Notes: generated by a model from the letters alone, not told the origin. A DNA stretch of 7,904 nt from Propionibacteriaceae bacterium (GCA_003451975.1 DMIX01000361.1:252-8155), one strand, 5' to 3'. Positions 1 to 6,964 are shown, numbered from the stretch's first letter. Numbers and translations are program-made.

Positions 1-1
1 A

Positions 2-3000
2 CGTTCGCGCTGGCTCGATTCCGGGGCCAGCGTTGACCTCGGCCCGGTGCGGTTGTCCGCTGCCGCCTCGGTCACGATCTCGGTTCGGGATCACGCCGGT
101 GCGGCGATTTCCGACGCGTCCTTGACGCTGTGCGCCGACGGGGTGATGTGTGTGGACGCCACTGAAACGACCACGGCTGGAACCTACACGTTCACCGGCC
201 TCGCGCCGGCGCGGTACGTCCTGAGCGCCGCCGGTACCGGCTTCTTGCTGTCGTACTACCCCGGCGTGGCCCAACCCAGTGCCGCGACGCTGGTTCGGGT
301 ATCGGAGGGAAAGTCGGTGACCTTGGATCCGCTGACGCTGCTGCGTCCAGGCACCATCACCGGAAAGACGGTCAGCACCGATCCCGACCTGTCGACCTGG
401 GGCGGCTACGCGGTCCTCTACGACGTCAACGGCAAGCAGGTCACGACATCGTTCGGCCCCTCCTTCACCTTGAGCGGTATCTGGCCCGGTGAGTACGAGG
501 TGCAGGGAACTGCGTCGCGTTTCGCGGACGGCGAGCGGGTGCCGGTGACCGTCGGTGACGGTGAGACCGTCTCGGGGCTGGAGTTGGCACTCACCCCTCA
601 GCCCGAGCTCAGTGGTGTGGTCCTGACTGGCAGTACGCCGGTCGACCATTCCTATGTGACTTTGACCGGTTCTGGCCGCAATGCCGCTGCCAGCGACACC
701 GATGCGGGAAACTTCGCGTTCTGGCTTGCGCCGGACACCTACTCGGTGGCGGTGACGGTGAATGGTGCCGCCATCTGTGGCCCGGACGCCCTGGATGAAT
801 GCAGCCCGGCCACGATCACCGTGGCCGGTGCCACAACCCAGAACATCGAACTTCCCGGCCTGGGAACCCTGACCGGATCGATCGATCTCAGCGCGTTCAG
901 CGATCCCGAAACTCTTGAGGTGAGCATCCTCGACAGCCGCGGCGTGCAGGTGAAGGGCTCCTACTCCTCGGGGTCGGGAATATCCCAGGAGATCGACGCC
1001 CAACTCGCGCCCGGCACCTACACGGTGGTCGTGACGGTCGACGACACCTGGACGCAGCGCTACCCGGGGGTCGTCATCTACAACGGCGAGACCACCACCA
1101 AGAACGTCGCGGTCGAGAAGTCCACGCCACCGACGTATTCGCTGGCCGGCACGCTGACGCTGCCGCAGGCGGAGGCCTCGACACAGCTCACTGTGGTGGA
1201 CGCCGACAGCGGCCAGTCGGTCTACACCCATGAGTTGCGCAATCTCGCCGCTGGCGAGCATTCCTACACGGTGCGCTCGCTGAGTCCTGGCGACTACAAG
1301 CTCTACCTGGAAACCAGCGATGTCGAGCTGTGGTACCCGAACGCGGAAGTGCCGCAATGGGCCTCGGTCGTCACGATCAGTGATGCCAATCTCACCGGAA
1401 TCGACCTCGCGGTGCCGCCAACCCGTGTCACGGTGAGTGGCACGCTCTCGCTGCCGGGCGGTGCGGCGGTTCCGGCCGGGGTGGCCTTCCCGACGGTCAC
1501 GCTGCTGCCGACCAGCAGTGTGCTGCAGCCCCGCTCGGTTACACCGGATGCGGCTGGGCACTTCACCACCACCGTGCTGGCCGGCAGCTATGGGGTGATG
1601 GTCGACAAATCCGACGTCCTGGGAACCCTGCGGCAGGTGGGTGCTCCGATCGCCATCGACTCCGACATCTCCGACCTGGACCTCACCCTGGTCGCCGGTG
1701 GTGGATTGAGCGGTCGGGTGGTGGGCTCTGACGGCATCCCCATTGCAGGAGCCGACGTCACCATCGCCGACAGCTCCGGCGGCAGCGAGTACACCACCAC
1801 CGACGCCGACGGCCTGTGGCGTATCGATGGCTTGGGAGAGGACACGGTCGGGGTCAAGGTGGAAGCCGATGGGTTCGTCTCCGAAACCCGCAACGACATC
1901 GTTGTGTCACTGGGCGAGCTCACCGACGTCGGCACCATCACCCTGACCCCCTATGGCCGCCTCAACGTCATGGTGGTGGCCCCGACTGCGGAGTACAGCG
2001 CCACCGGCATCACGATGGTGGTCACCGACGCTGACAGTGGCGCCCAACTGCGGAAACAGACCATCGCGCCCGATGGACGGATCCGTCAGATCAGCGGCCT
2101 TCCGGCCGGTCGGGTGAAGATCGGATTTCAGGGCGGTGCCATCGACAACGAATGGTGGCAGGACGCGGCCTCTGAAGCGGCCGCCACGGCAGTCCTGTTG
2201 GATGCCGACGTGGCGACAACCATCGTCCCGAAGCTCAGCTTCCATGTCGGCAACGGCACGATTTCGGGGCAGGTGGCCGACAACACGGGCTTCAATGGCC
2301 ATCTCAGCGTGTCCGCCTTTGCCAGCGGCGGCTCGGACAACCAGACGGTGGCTGTCGACGCTCACGGCGATTACGAACTGAGCGTTCTGCCGGGCACTTA
2401 CTTCGTCCAGGCGAGCCTGTGCACCGGGTTGTGGACGCCCCGTGACGGCTGCGTCGGTAAGTCGCGGACTCTGTGGCACACGACTGCGGGAACCAGCGCC
2501 GAACTGCTTGAACTCGCTCCCAGCGGATCGGTGAACAACATCGACTTCACCTTTGACAAGTGGGAGTTCAGCTCCGCACCGGCTCCCCGAATCACCGGAA
2601 CCCCGGACGTCGGGAACACCCTCACCACCGCGGTCGGCGCGTGGGGGCCCGCACCGGTATCGCTGTCCTATCAGTGGTACCGCGGTGACCAGATCATTTC
2701 CGGTGCCACCGCAACCAGCTACACCGTCACCGAGGCTGATCGCGGACGCAGCATCACCGTCAAGGTCACCGGCACCAAAGCGGGTTACCAGACCGCGACC
2801 AAGGCGTCGGCCGCTACCGAAGAAGTGCCCGAGGCGCTCACCATCGTCTCCGGTGCCAATCCGAGGATCTCGGGCACCGCGAAGGTCGGTCAGCGGCTGA
2901 CGGCCGTCCCCGGCATGTGGTCACCATCAGAGGTCGTGTTGCGCTATCAGTGGTACGCCGCCGAAGCGAAGATCTCCGGAGCAACCTCATCGACCTTCGT

Positions 3001-3379
3001 TCTTACTCCGGCCCAGCGCGGAAAGTCGATGACGGTGGCGGTGACCGGCTGGCTCAATGGCACCGCGACCATCACGACGACCTCCTCGCCCACGGTCGCG
3101 GTGGCTCCCGGTACCTTGTCGGCGAAGACTCCGGTGATTTCGGGCAAGGCCAAGGTCGGCAAGACACTGAAGGCCAAGCCGGGTACCTGGGGTCCGGCGC
3201 CGGTCACGGTGCGCTATCAGTGGTACGCCAACGGCAAGAAGATCTCCAAGGCCACCAAGAGCAGCTACAAGATCGCCAAGAAATACAAAGGCAAGAAGAT
3301 CACGGTGGCGGTGACTGGAGTCAAGAGCGGCTACACCACCGTGATCAAGAAATCCAAAGCAACCGCGAAGGTGAAGTAG
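2..3379 (+). CDS. Large secreted multi-module surface protein, 5'-truncated (nine carboxypeptidase-regulatory-like modules plus three Ig-like repeats)
   Basis: The reading frame is open to the left edge (first full codon at 2), so the start and presumably a signal peptide lie outside the window. The GTG at 47 is in frame, but no export signal follows it and the protein sequence is continuous across it. The visible 1125 residues (numbered from codon 2) hold about nine beta-sandwich modules of 85-105 residues, beginning near 16, 114, 200, 287, 374, 474, 566, 650 and 747. Each has the carboxypeptidase-regulatory/Cna-B style pattern G-x-V…DG-x-(Y/W)…L-x-PG-x-Y-x-V. Several end with an aromatic signature (SYYPG, RYPGV, LWYPN, EWWQD). 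Three Ig-like repeats start near 862, 954 and 1044. The last is lysine-rich, and the protein ends ATAKVK followed by tandem stop codons TAG TAG. Cysteines are only 44/50, 259/267 and 807/817, all close pairs. There is no LPxTG, membrane anchor or catalytic motif. Inferred role: extracellular structural or adhesive protein; ligand unknown. An enzyme domain upstream of the window cannot be excluded. Confidence 0.9.
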   Translation, partial: RSRWLDSGASVDLGPVRLSAAASVTISVRDHAGAAISDASLTLCADGVMCVDATETTTAGTYTFTGLAPARYVLSAAGTGFLLSYYPGVAQPSAATLVRVSEGKSVTLDPLTLLRPGTITGKTVSTDPDLSTWGGYAVLYDVNGKQVTTSFGPSFTLSGIWPGEYEVQGTASRFADGERVPVTVGDGETVSGLELALTPQPELSGVVLTGSTPVDHSYVTLTGSGRNAAASDTDAGNFAFWLAPDTYSVAVTVNGAAICGPDALDECSPATITVAGATTQNIELPGLGTLTGSIDLSAFSDPETLEVSILDSRGVQVKGSYSSGSGISQEIDAQLAPGTYTVVVTVDDTWTQRYPGVVIYNGETTTKNVAVEKSTPPTYSLAGTLTLPQAEASTQLTVVDADSGQSVYTHELRNLAAGEHSYTVRSLSPGDYKLYLETSDVELWYPNAEVPQWASVVTISDANLTGIDLAVPPTRVTVSGTLSLPGGAAVPAGVAFPTVTLLPTSSVLQPRSVTPDAAGHFTTTVLAGSYGVMVDKSDVLGTLRQVGAPIAIDSDISDLDLTLVAGGGLSGRVVGSDGIPIAGADVTIADSSGGSEYTTTDADGLWRIDGLGEDTVGVKVEADGFVSETRNDIVVSLGELTDVGTITLTPYGRLNVMVVAPTAEYSATGITMVVTDADSGAQLRKQTIAPDGRIRQISGLPAGRVKIGFQGGAIDNEWWQDAASEAAATAVLLDADVATTIVPKLSFHVGNGTISGQVADNTGFNGHLSVSAFASGGSDNQTVAVDAHGDYELSVLPGTYFVQASLCTGLWTPRDGCVGKSRTLWHTTAGTSAELLELAPSGSVNNIDFTFDKWEFSSAPAPRITGTPDVGNTLTTAVGAWGPAPVSLSYQWYRGDQIISGATATSYTVTEADRGRSITVKVTGTKAGYQTATKASAATEEVPEALTIVSGANPRISGTAKVGQRLTAVPGMWSPSEVVLRYQWYAAEAKISGATSSTFVLTPAQRGKSMTVAVTGWLNGTATITTTSSPTVAVAPGTLSAKTPVISGKAKVGKTLKAKPGTWGPAPVTVRYQWYANGKKISKATKSSYKIAKKYKGKKITVAVTGVKSGYTTVIKKSKATAKVK
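2585..3376 (+). repeat. Three tandem Ig-like repeats at the C terminus of gene 1
   Basis: Protein repeats of about 82-92 residues begin at 2585 (PRITGTPDVG), 2861 (PRISGTAKVG) and 3131 (PVISGKAKVG). Each carries L-x(6)-W, YQWY, I-x-(G/K)AT or an equivalent, and V-x-VTG. Repeat 1 is roughly charge-balanced. Repeat 3, with its preceding Lys, has 22 Lys, 1 Arg and no Asp or Glu in 84 residues. The order corresponds to the first, third and fourth repeats of the next gene. Confidence 0.9.
3111..3379 (+). repeat. Inter-gene DNA repeat, copy 1 (partner 5720-5988)
   Basis: The final repeat of gene 1 aligns without gaps to 5720-5988 at a constant offset of 2609 bp. A hand count gives about 43 mismatches in 269 bases. 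None of them falls in 3218-3282, a run of 65 identical bases, while the flanks differ at about 17% (left) and 26% (right). Confidence 0.88.
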
Positions 3380-3452
3380 TAGCTACTGCGCACCGGTAGT
3401 CGTCCCGGCCGATCTTCGACGAATCTGTCCGAAATGTGTTGGAGTTTTCGAG

Positions 3453-3474
3453 AACACCTTTCACCCAGGGTGTT
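3453..3474. promoter_or_regulatory. Dyad AACACC-N10-GGTGTT overlapping the candidate gene 2 promoter
   Basis: Two perfect 6-bp inverted arms are separated by 10 bases and cover the proposed -35 element. The layout would suit an operator, or a weak hairpin in read-through RNA from gene 1. No known regulator is recognised, and a 6-bp dyad can occur by chance. Confidence 0.3.
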
Positions 3475-3488
3475 TGGTGCACGATACT
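3460..3488 (+). promoter_or_regulatory. Candidate sigma-70-type promoter of gene 2
   Basis: TTCACC (3460-3465) and GATACT (3483-3488) are separated by 17 bp. The -10 has the key A at position 2 and T at position 6. Transcription would start near 3495, giving a leader of about 46 nt that opens almost directly into the hairpin at 3502. Predicted by pattern only. Confidence 0.4.
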
Positions 3489-3501
3489 TTGCCGAGTTGG
3501 T

Positions 3502-3518
3502 CACATCGGCACGATGTG
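3502..3518 (+). promoter_or_regulatory. Leader hairpin of gene 2
   Basis: CACATCG and CGATGTG form a perfect 7-bp stem with a GCA loop. It lies 22 nt before the ATG and just before the G-run. Its position matches the leader hairpins of genes 3 and 4, but its sequence does not share their GGGG loop. Confidence 0.4.
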
Positions 3519-3526
3519 GGAGTACT

Positions 3527-3533
3527 CGGGGGG
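3527..3533 (+). promoter_or_regulatory. Ribosome-binding run CGGGGGG that sets the gene 2 start
   Basis: The run ends 7 nt before the ATG at 3541. It is not a canonical AGGAGG but can pair with the CCUCC of 16S rRNA through one G-U. The same CGGGGGG precedes genes 3 and 4, which favours 3541 over the GTG at 3436. Confidence 0.6.
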
Positions 3534-3540
3534 TTGTGCC

Positions 3541-5988
3541 ATGTCTGGAAAGTTGTCGTATTCACAGGGCTCTTTATTGAGGTTGGTCAGCGCATTCGTA
3601 GCAAGCCTGGCGCTCCTGCTGGGGCTGTCCCCCGGGGCGCAGGCGGCCGATCCGGAAACGGGCACACTACGAGTCTCGGTTTCCGCGATCATCGATGAGG
3701 CATATGTGTCGGTGGCCGGGACGAAGATCTCGGTGTATGCCTCCCCCGAAGACGAGACTCCCATTGTTTCAACGACTGTGACCTCGACCGAAGACGAGCC
3801 GTCGGTTGATTTCGTCTTGCCAACAGGTTTCTACTTCGTCAAAGCCACACCACCCACGACCACCAATTGGGCCGAGATGTGGTGGTACTCGGCGACCAGC
3901 AGCGATGAAGCGCAATCGGTTGAGGTGCATGCAAGCGATGTCAGCGATGTGTGGTTCACGCTGGCCCCGGAACGCCGCGTCAACGGAATTCTCACCGATT
4001 CTTCGGGCGCCGGAGTAGAAAACGCCATGGTCTGCCTCTACGTGTGGCAACACACCGACACTGGGAGTTGCTCGGGCACGCAGGACGACGGCAGCTATGA
4101 GGTGGACGGCTTCGGCTCCTGGACCTCTGCGACCACCTACGAAATCGTGGTCGAGACAGCCGGTGATGCGACCTACTATCTGGCCGCGTCCGGCACGCTC
4201 TCCACCGCAGCAGCGGACGCAGCGCCACTCGACTTTGGCAGCCAACCGATTCAGACACGCAACCTCCAGTTGCCGGAATCGGCTCCTCGGATCGCGGAGA
4301 TCGCTGGCTCGGTCCTAGCGCCCACCGGCAGCGCGTTGCCGGTGGACGGCACGCAGGTCTCTGTGTACGTCGATCCTGGCGCCAGCCCAATCCAGACCGT
4401 CACCGTCGACGAGAGCGGCGACTTCTCCTTCATCGTGAATCCAGGCGACTACTACCTCCGGGCTGTGCCGCCGGCGTCCAGTACGCTCATCAGCCAGTGG
4501 TATTCGGGGGCTATTGATGTGGCCGATGCCAGGGTGGTTTCGCTCAGCGCCTACGCCACGCTTCACCCGAGTTTCGAGTTGACTTTGGGTATTGAGCTCA
4601 CCGGGACAATCTCGGATTCCTTGAGGAATCCCGTCGAGCACGCCCAGGTGCGGCTTACGCCGGTCGACCCGTCCTTCTCCGGGGTGTCCAGCAGCGACAC
4701 CGGGCCGGACGGGTCTTATCGAATCAGTGACTTGACCGACGGATTGCAGCCGACGACGTACACCGTCTCGGTCTATGCCGAAGGTGCGATGTACTACCTC
4801 CACAGCGACGGCACCCTCGCCGAGACCGCGACCGACCTCAAACAGATCGATCTTTCCCAGGTCGGCATCCACACACTCGATCTGGAGATCGTTCGGCCGG
4901 ACTTCACTCAGACTCCGGTCCCGACAATCTCCAGCGACACTGCAGTGATCTCGCTGGGCAGTGTGCTGACTGCGAACGTTGCCGACTGGACTCCCCTGCA
5001 AGATGGCTTCACCTACCAGTGGTACCGCGGCAGCGCCGCGATTGATGGGGCCACTGCTGCGACTTACGATGTGGTGGCAGCCGATGCCACCCACGCCATC
5101 TCGGTCAAGGTAACCGGCACCAGGACTGGGTATGCGCCTGCCACGGTTTCCTCAGCTGCCACCGAAGCCGTTGCCAAGGCGAATATGCATCCGGTCAAGC
5201 CCACAATCACCGGAGAACCAACCGTGGGTGCGAAACTCACCGCAACAGTGACCGGATGGCAGCCTGAAGGGGTGAGCTTCAGCTACACCTGGCTCGTCAA
5301 CGGGACGCCCGTGGCCGGTGCTGCTGGATCGACCTACACCGTGTTGCCCGGCGACCTGGGCAAGGCGATCGCCGTGAAGGTCGACGGCACCAAGGCCGGC
5401 TACGTGGACGACTCGGCGACCTCGGACAGCACCGGGGTCGTCGCGGCAGCCGTGGCCACCGGGTCGGTGCCGCAGCTCAGCGGTACTGCCAAGGTGGGCT
5501 CCCGTCTGACGGCGACGCCGGGCCTGTGGACTCCGCCCGGGGTGTCCTTGACCTACCGGTGGTTCGCCTCCAATGCGGTCATCTCCGGTGCGACCGCCTC
5601 CAGTTTCGTGGTGCAGCCTGCTCAGCTCGGAAAGACGATCACCGTGGAGGTGACCGGCACTGCTGTGGGTTATGCCACGCTCGTGAAGACCTCGGCCAAG
5701 ACGGCGGCGGTCACCGCCGGCACCTTGTCGGCGAAGACCCCGGTGATCTCAGGCAAGGCCAAGGTCGGCTCGAAACTCACAGCCAAGGCGGGCTCGTGGG
5801 GTCCGACACCGGTCACGGTGCGGTACCAGTGGTACGCCAACGGCAAGAAGATCTCCAAGGCCACCAAGAGCAGCTACAAGATCGCCAAGAAGTACCGGGG
5901 CAAGAAGGTCACGGTGAAAGTGACCGGGAGCAAGACCGGCTACACGGCCGTCACCAAGACCTCGAAGGCCACGGCGAAGGTGAAGTGA
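3541..5988 (+). CDS. Secreted surface protein with A-B-A-B beta-sandwich modules and four Ig-like repeats
   Basis: This is an 815-residue exported protein, complete in the window. The ATG at 3541 is chosen because CGGGGGG lies 7 nt upstream and a typical signal peptide follows at once: basic start, hydrophobic core about residues 13-29, cleavage after GAQA at 35/36. An in-frame GTG at 3436 would add 35 residues ahead of the signal and is unlikely. Mature modules: A (36-144), B (145-247), A' (250-350), B' (351-452). A and A' share GT-x-(I/V)-SVY…(W/Q)WYS; B and B' share YYL-x(2)-(S/D)GTL…L-x-L. Four Ig-like repeats begin at 461, 554, 644 and 734. The fourth has about 22 basic and no acidic residues and ends ATAKVK like the upstream neighbour. 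The only cysteines are 165 and 177. No sortase motif, membrane anchor or active site is seen. The gene is a paralogue of the one upstream, 161 bp away, with its own candidate promoter. Function beyond secreted structural or adhesive protein is unknown. Confidence 0.92.
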   Translation: MSGKLSYSQGSLLRLVSAFVASLALLLGLSPGAQAADPETGTLRVSVSAIIDEAYVSVAGTKISVYASPEDETPIVSTTVTSTEDEPSVDFVLPTGFYFVKATPPTTTNWAEMWWYSATSSDEAQSVEVHASDVSDVWFTLAPERRVNGILTDSSGAGVENAMVCLYVWQHTDTGSCSGTQDDGSYEVDGFGSWTSATTYEIVVETAGDATYYLAASGTLSTAAADAAPLDFGSQPIQTRNLQLPESAPRIAEIAGSVLAPTGSALPVDGTQVSVYVDPGASPIQTVTVDESGDFSFIVNPGDYYLRAVPPASSTLISQWYSGAIDVADARVVSLSAYATLHPSFELTLGIELTGTISDSLRNPVEHAQVRLTPVDPSFSGVSSSDTGPDGSYRISDLTDGLQPTTYTVSVYAEGAMYYLHSDGTLAETATDLKQIDLSQVGIHTLDLEIVRPDFTQTPVPTISSDTAVISLGSVLTANVADWTPLQDGFTYQWYRGSAAIDGATAATYDVVAADATHAISVKVTGTRTGYAPATVSSAATEAVAKANMHPVKPTITGEPTVGAKLTATVTGWQPEGVSFSYTWLVNGTPVAGAAGSTYTVLPGDLGKAIAVKVDGTKAGYVDDSATSDSTGVVAAAVATGSVPQLSGTAKVGSRLTATPGLWTPPGVSLTYRWFASNAVISGATASSFVVQPAQLGKTITVEVTGTAVGYATLVKTSAKTAAVTAGTLSAKTPVISGKAKVGSKLTAKAGSWGPTPVTVRYQWYANGKKISKATKSSYKIAKKYRGKKVTVKVTGSKTGYTAVTKTSKATAKVK
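3646..4896 (+). repeat. Intragenic duplication: A-B module pair repeated as A'-B'
   Basis: In gene 2, module A (3646-3972) resembles A' (4288-4590), with shared GT(K/Q)(I/V)SVY, a central (F/Y)Y(F/L)(V/L)(K/R)A-x-PP and a WYS motif. Module B (3973-4281) resembles B' (4591-4896), with GSY-x-(V/I), YYL, GTL and a final L-x-L. The similarity is at protein level; the DNA has diverged, so the duplication is old. Confidence 0.75.
4921..5985 (+). repeat. Four tandem Ig-like repeats at the C terminus of gene 2
   Basis: Repeats begin at 4921, 5200, 5470 and 5740, spaced 93, 90 and 90 codons apart. Repeat 2 is the most divergent: it has YTWLVNG in place of YQWY and VDGT in place of VTGT, and it has no positional partner in gene 1. 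Repeat 4 is lysine-rich (20 Lys, 2 Arg, no Asp or Glu in 84 residues counted with the preceding Lys). Confidence 0.9.
5720..5988 (+). repeat. Inter-gene DNA repeat, copy 2 (partner 3111-3379)
   Basis: This is the partner of the gene 1 terminal repeat. The identical core is 5827-5891. Both copies end with the same codons for ATAKVK but use different stops (TGA here, TAG in gene 1). The offset keeps the two reading frames in register. Confidence 0.88.
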
Positions 5989-6032
5989 CCACGGCGCGAT
6001 TCACGTTGTGGAGGCGATAGGCAGGACGGCGG

Positions 6033-6057
6033 CACCCCGGTGTCACTCGTCCGGGTG
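6033..6057 (+). terminator. Possible terminator hairpin after gene 2
   Basis: CACC(C)CGG pairs with CCGGGTG around a 10-nt loop with one bulged C, 45 nt after the stop. There is no T-tract, so factor-independent termination is uncertain. Confidence 0.35.
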
Positions 6058-6079
6058 ACGATACTCTTGCGTAGTCGCG

Positions 6080-6108
6080 TTGCACTACGCGAAATGATCG
6101 GGCACTCT
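6080..6108 (+). promoter_or_regulatory. Candidate promoter of gene 3
   Basis: TTGCAC (6080-6085), a 17-bp spacer, then CACTCT (6103-6108). The -10 is weak but keeps A at position 2 and T at position 6. The same elements, at the same distance (42 nt) from a shared GTTCGGGGGAA, occur before gene 4, which is the main support. Confidence 0.45.
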
Positions 6109-6116
6109 TCTTGTAA

Positions 6117-6140
6117 CGCCCGTTCGGGGGAATCTGGGCG
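6117..6140 (+). promoter_or_regulatory. Conserved leader hairpin of gene 3
   Basis: CGCCC pairs with GGGCG. After a 2-nt bulge on the 3' side come one G-U pair and the TTC/GAA stem closing a GGGG loop. The inner core GTTCGGGGGAA is identical in the leader of gene 4, whereas the outer stem has a different but still paired sequence. It lies directly downstream of the predicted transcription start. Confidence 0.55.
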
Positions 6141-6162
6141 CGACGCAAGTCGAAAGACAACC

Positions 6163-6168
6163 GGGGGG
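6163..6168 (+). promoter_or_regulatory. Ribosome-binding G-run before the TTG start of gene 3
   Basis: GGGGGGATC sits 5 nt before the TTG at 6174 (7 nt if the first four G are used). It is the only SD-like sequence nearby and supports TTG rather than the GTG at 6189. Confidence 0.55.
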
Positions 6169-6173
6169 ATCTT

Positions 6174-6935
6174 TTGAAGCGTGTCGATGTGTTCAAGCGC
6201 GGCCGTCTGGCCGGCTTGATCGCCTTCTTGGCTCTGGGGCTGGCCGCCGTTCCGGCGTTGCCAGCCCAGGCCGAGGATGGTGCTGGAATGAAGATCAGTG
6301 GCACCGTCACCATCTATGACGATTCGGTGAATCAGCACCGCCGCCCTTTGGCCAACGCCAGGGTCTGTGAAGGTGGTCCGGATTCTAATTGCGCCACCAC
6401 TGATGACAACGGCCACTACACCCTGACCAATGTGGTTGGTTGGGACCGGGGCGCAGGATTCAACGAGGCGCTGCCCACCGTTTTCCCGGCCGATGAAGCG
6501 CAGGCCGCGCTGTTCATGCCGACCGATTACACCTATGGCAGTTCAACCGCGCACCAGTACCTTCCCGTGCACCCGGGGCAGGCGGTCACGGGCATCAACA
6601 TCTCCGTGCATGCATTGACGACGCTCGCTGGCAACGGTGTGGACGGAAGCGACCGCGTCAAGCAGACCGCACCGCTCACCGCTGGATCCCCGAAAGTTCT
6701 GGGAAAGAAGCAGGTGGGTAAGGTCCTCCGCGTCAACGCCGGACGATGGAGCCCGAGCCCGGCGAAGCTCACCTATCGGTGGTACCGCGGTGGGCATCGC
6801 ATCGCCGGGGCGACCCACAAGACCTACCGACTTACGGTCAAAGATCGTCGCAAGCGCATTCAGGTCCGCGTGGTCGCAATGGTCGTTGATCAGAAGATCA
6901 TCGTGCGCAGCAAGCCGACTCAACGCGTCCGCTGA
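6174..6935 (+). CDS. Small secreted protein: one carboxypeptidase-regulatory-like module plus one basic Ig-like repeat
   Basis: This is a 253-residue exported protein, a minimal version of its neighbours. The TTG start is supported by the G-run 5 nt upstream and by the signal peptide. From this start, residues 1-17 align without gaps to the signal of the next gene (ending RLAGLIA versus GLLGLIA), and both predicted cleavage sites fall after residue 33 (here PAQA/ED). A GTG at codon 6 is the alternative but lies about 20 nt from the G-run. Residues about 39-150 form one beta-sandwich module with ARVC-x(7)-C-x-T-x(2)-NGHYTL (cysteines 65 and 73, the only two). From about 173 to the end is one Ig-like repeat (VGKVL…GRW…YRWYRG…IAGAT). 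It is very basic: by hand about 23 Lys/Arg against 2 Asp. There is no LPxTG, membrane anchor or catalytic residue. It has its own candidate promoter and leader hairpin. Inferred: cell-envelope or matrix protein; function unknown. Confidence 0.88.
   Translation: MKRVDVFKRGRLAGLIAFLALGLAAVPALPAQAEDGAGMKISGTVTIYDDSVNQHRRPLANARVCEGGPDSNCATTDDNGHYTLTNVVGWDRGAGFNEALPTVFPADEAQAALFMPTDYTYGSSTAHQYLPVHPGQAVTGINISVHALTTLAGNGVDGSDRVKQTAPLTAGSPKVLGKKQVGKVLRVNAGRWSPSPAKLTYRWYRGGHRIAGATHKTYRLTVKDRRKRIQVRVVAMVVDQKIIVRSKPTQRVR
6690..6932 (+). repeat. Single basic Ig-like repeat at the C terminus of gene 3
   Basis: One copy of the same repeat family is recognisable by QVGKVL, GRWSP, YRWYRG, IAGAT and V-x-VV near the end. 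It is basic mainly through arginine rather than lysine, unlike the terminal repeats of the two larger genes, so it is not a recent copy of them. Confidence 0.8.
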
Positions 6936-6964
6936 ACTGCCTCGACGCAGCCCGTGATGAGGGG

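Noticed and set aside
47..49. GTG as the start of gene 1
   Set aside because: The frame is open to the window edge, no signal peptide or convincing ribosome-binding site accompanies it, and the protein sequence is continuous across it.
1907..2479. 190-codon open frame on the - strand
   Set aside because: It is antisense to the regulatory-like modules of gene 1, with no ribosome-binding site or domain; a GC-rich shadow.
3378..3387. Palindrome AGTAGCTACT at the gene 1 stop codons
   Set aside because: It is only 10 bp, arises partly from the tandem TAG stops, cannot form a useful RNA hairpin loop, and has no partner copies.
2917..3399. Overlapping + strand reading frame in the gene 1 tail, similar to another at 5526-6020
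   Set aside because: The two alternative-frame products resemble each other only because the underlying DNA repeats are homologous; composition is typical of out-of-frame shadow translation.
3436..3540. N-terminal extension of gene 2 from an upstream GTG
   Set aside because: It would put 35 non-hydrophobic residues before a complete signal peptide and covers the candidate promoter and hairpin; the ATG at 3541 has its own G-run.
4315..5094. 259-codon open frame on the - strand
   Set aside because: It lies wholly inside gene 2, opposite clear repeat domains; long antisense frames are expected in GC-rich genes, and the product has no recognisable domain or signal.
6059..6066. GATACT as the -10 of gene 3
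   Set aside because: No -35-like hexamer lies 16-18 bp upstream, whereas the TTGCAC/CACTCT pair is matched in register before gene 4.
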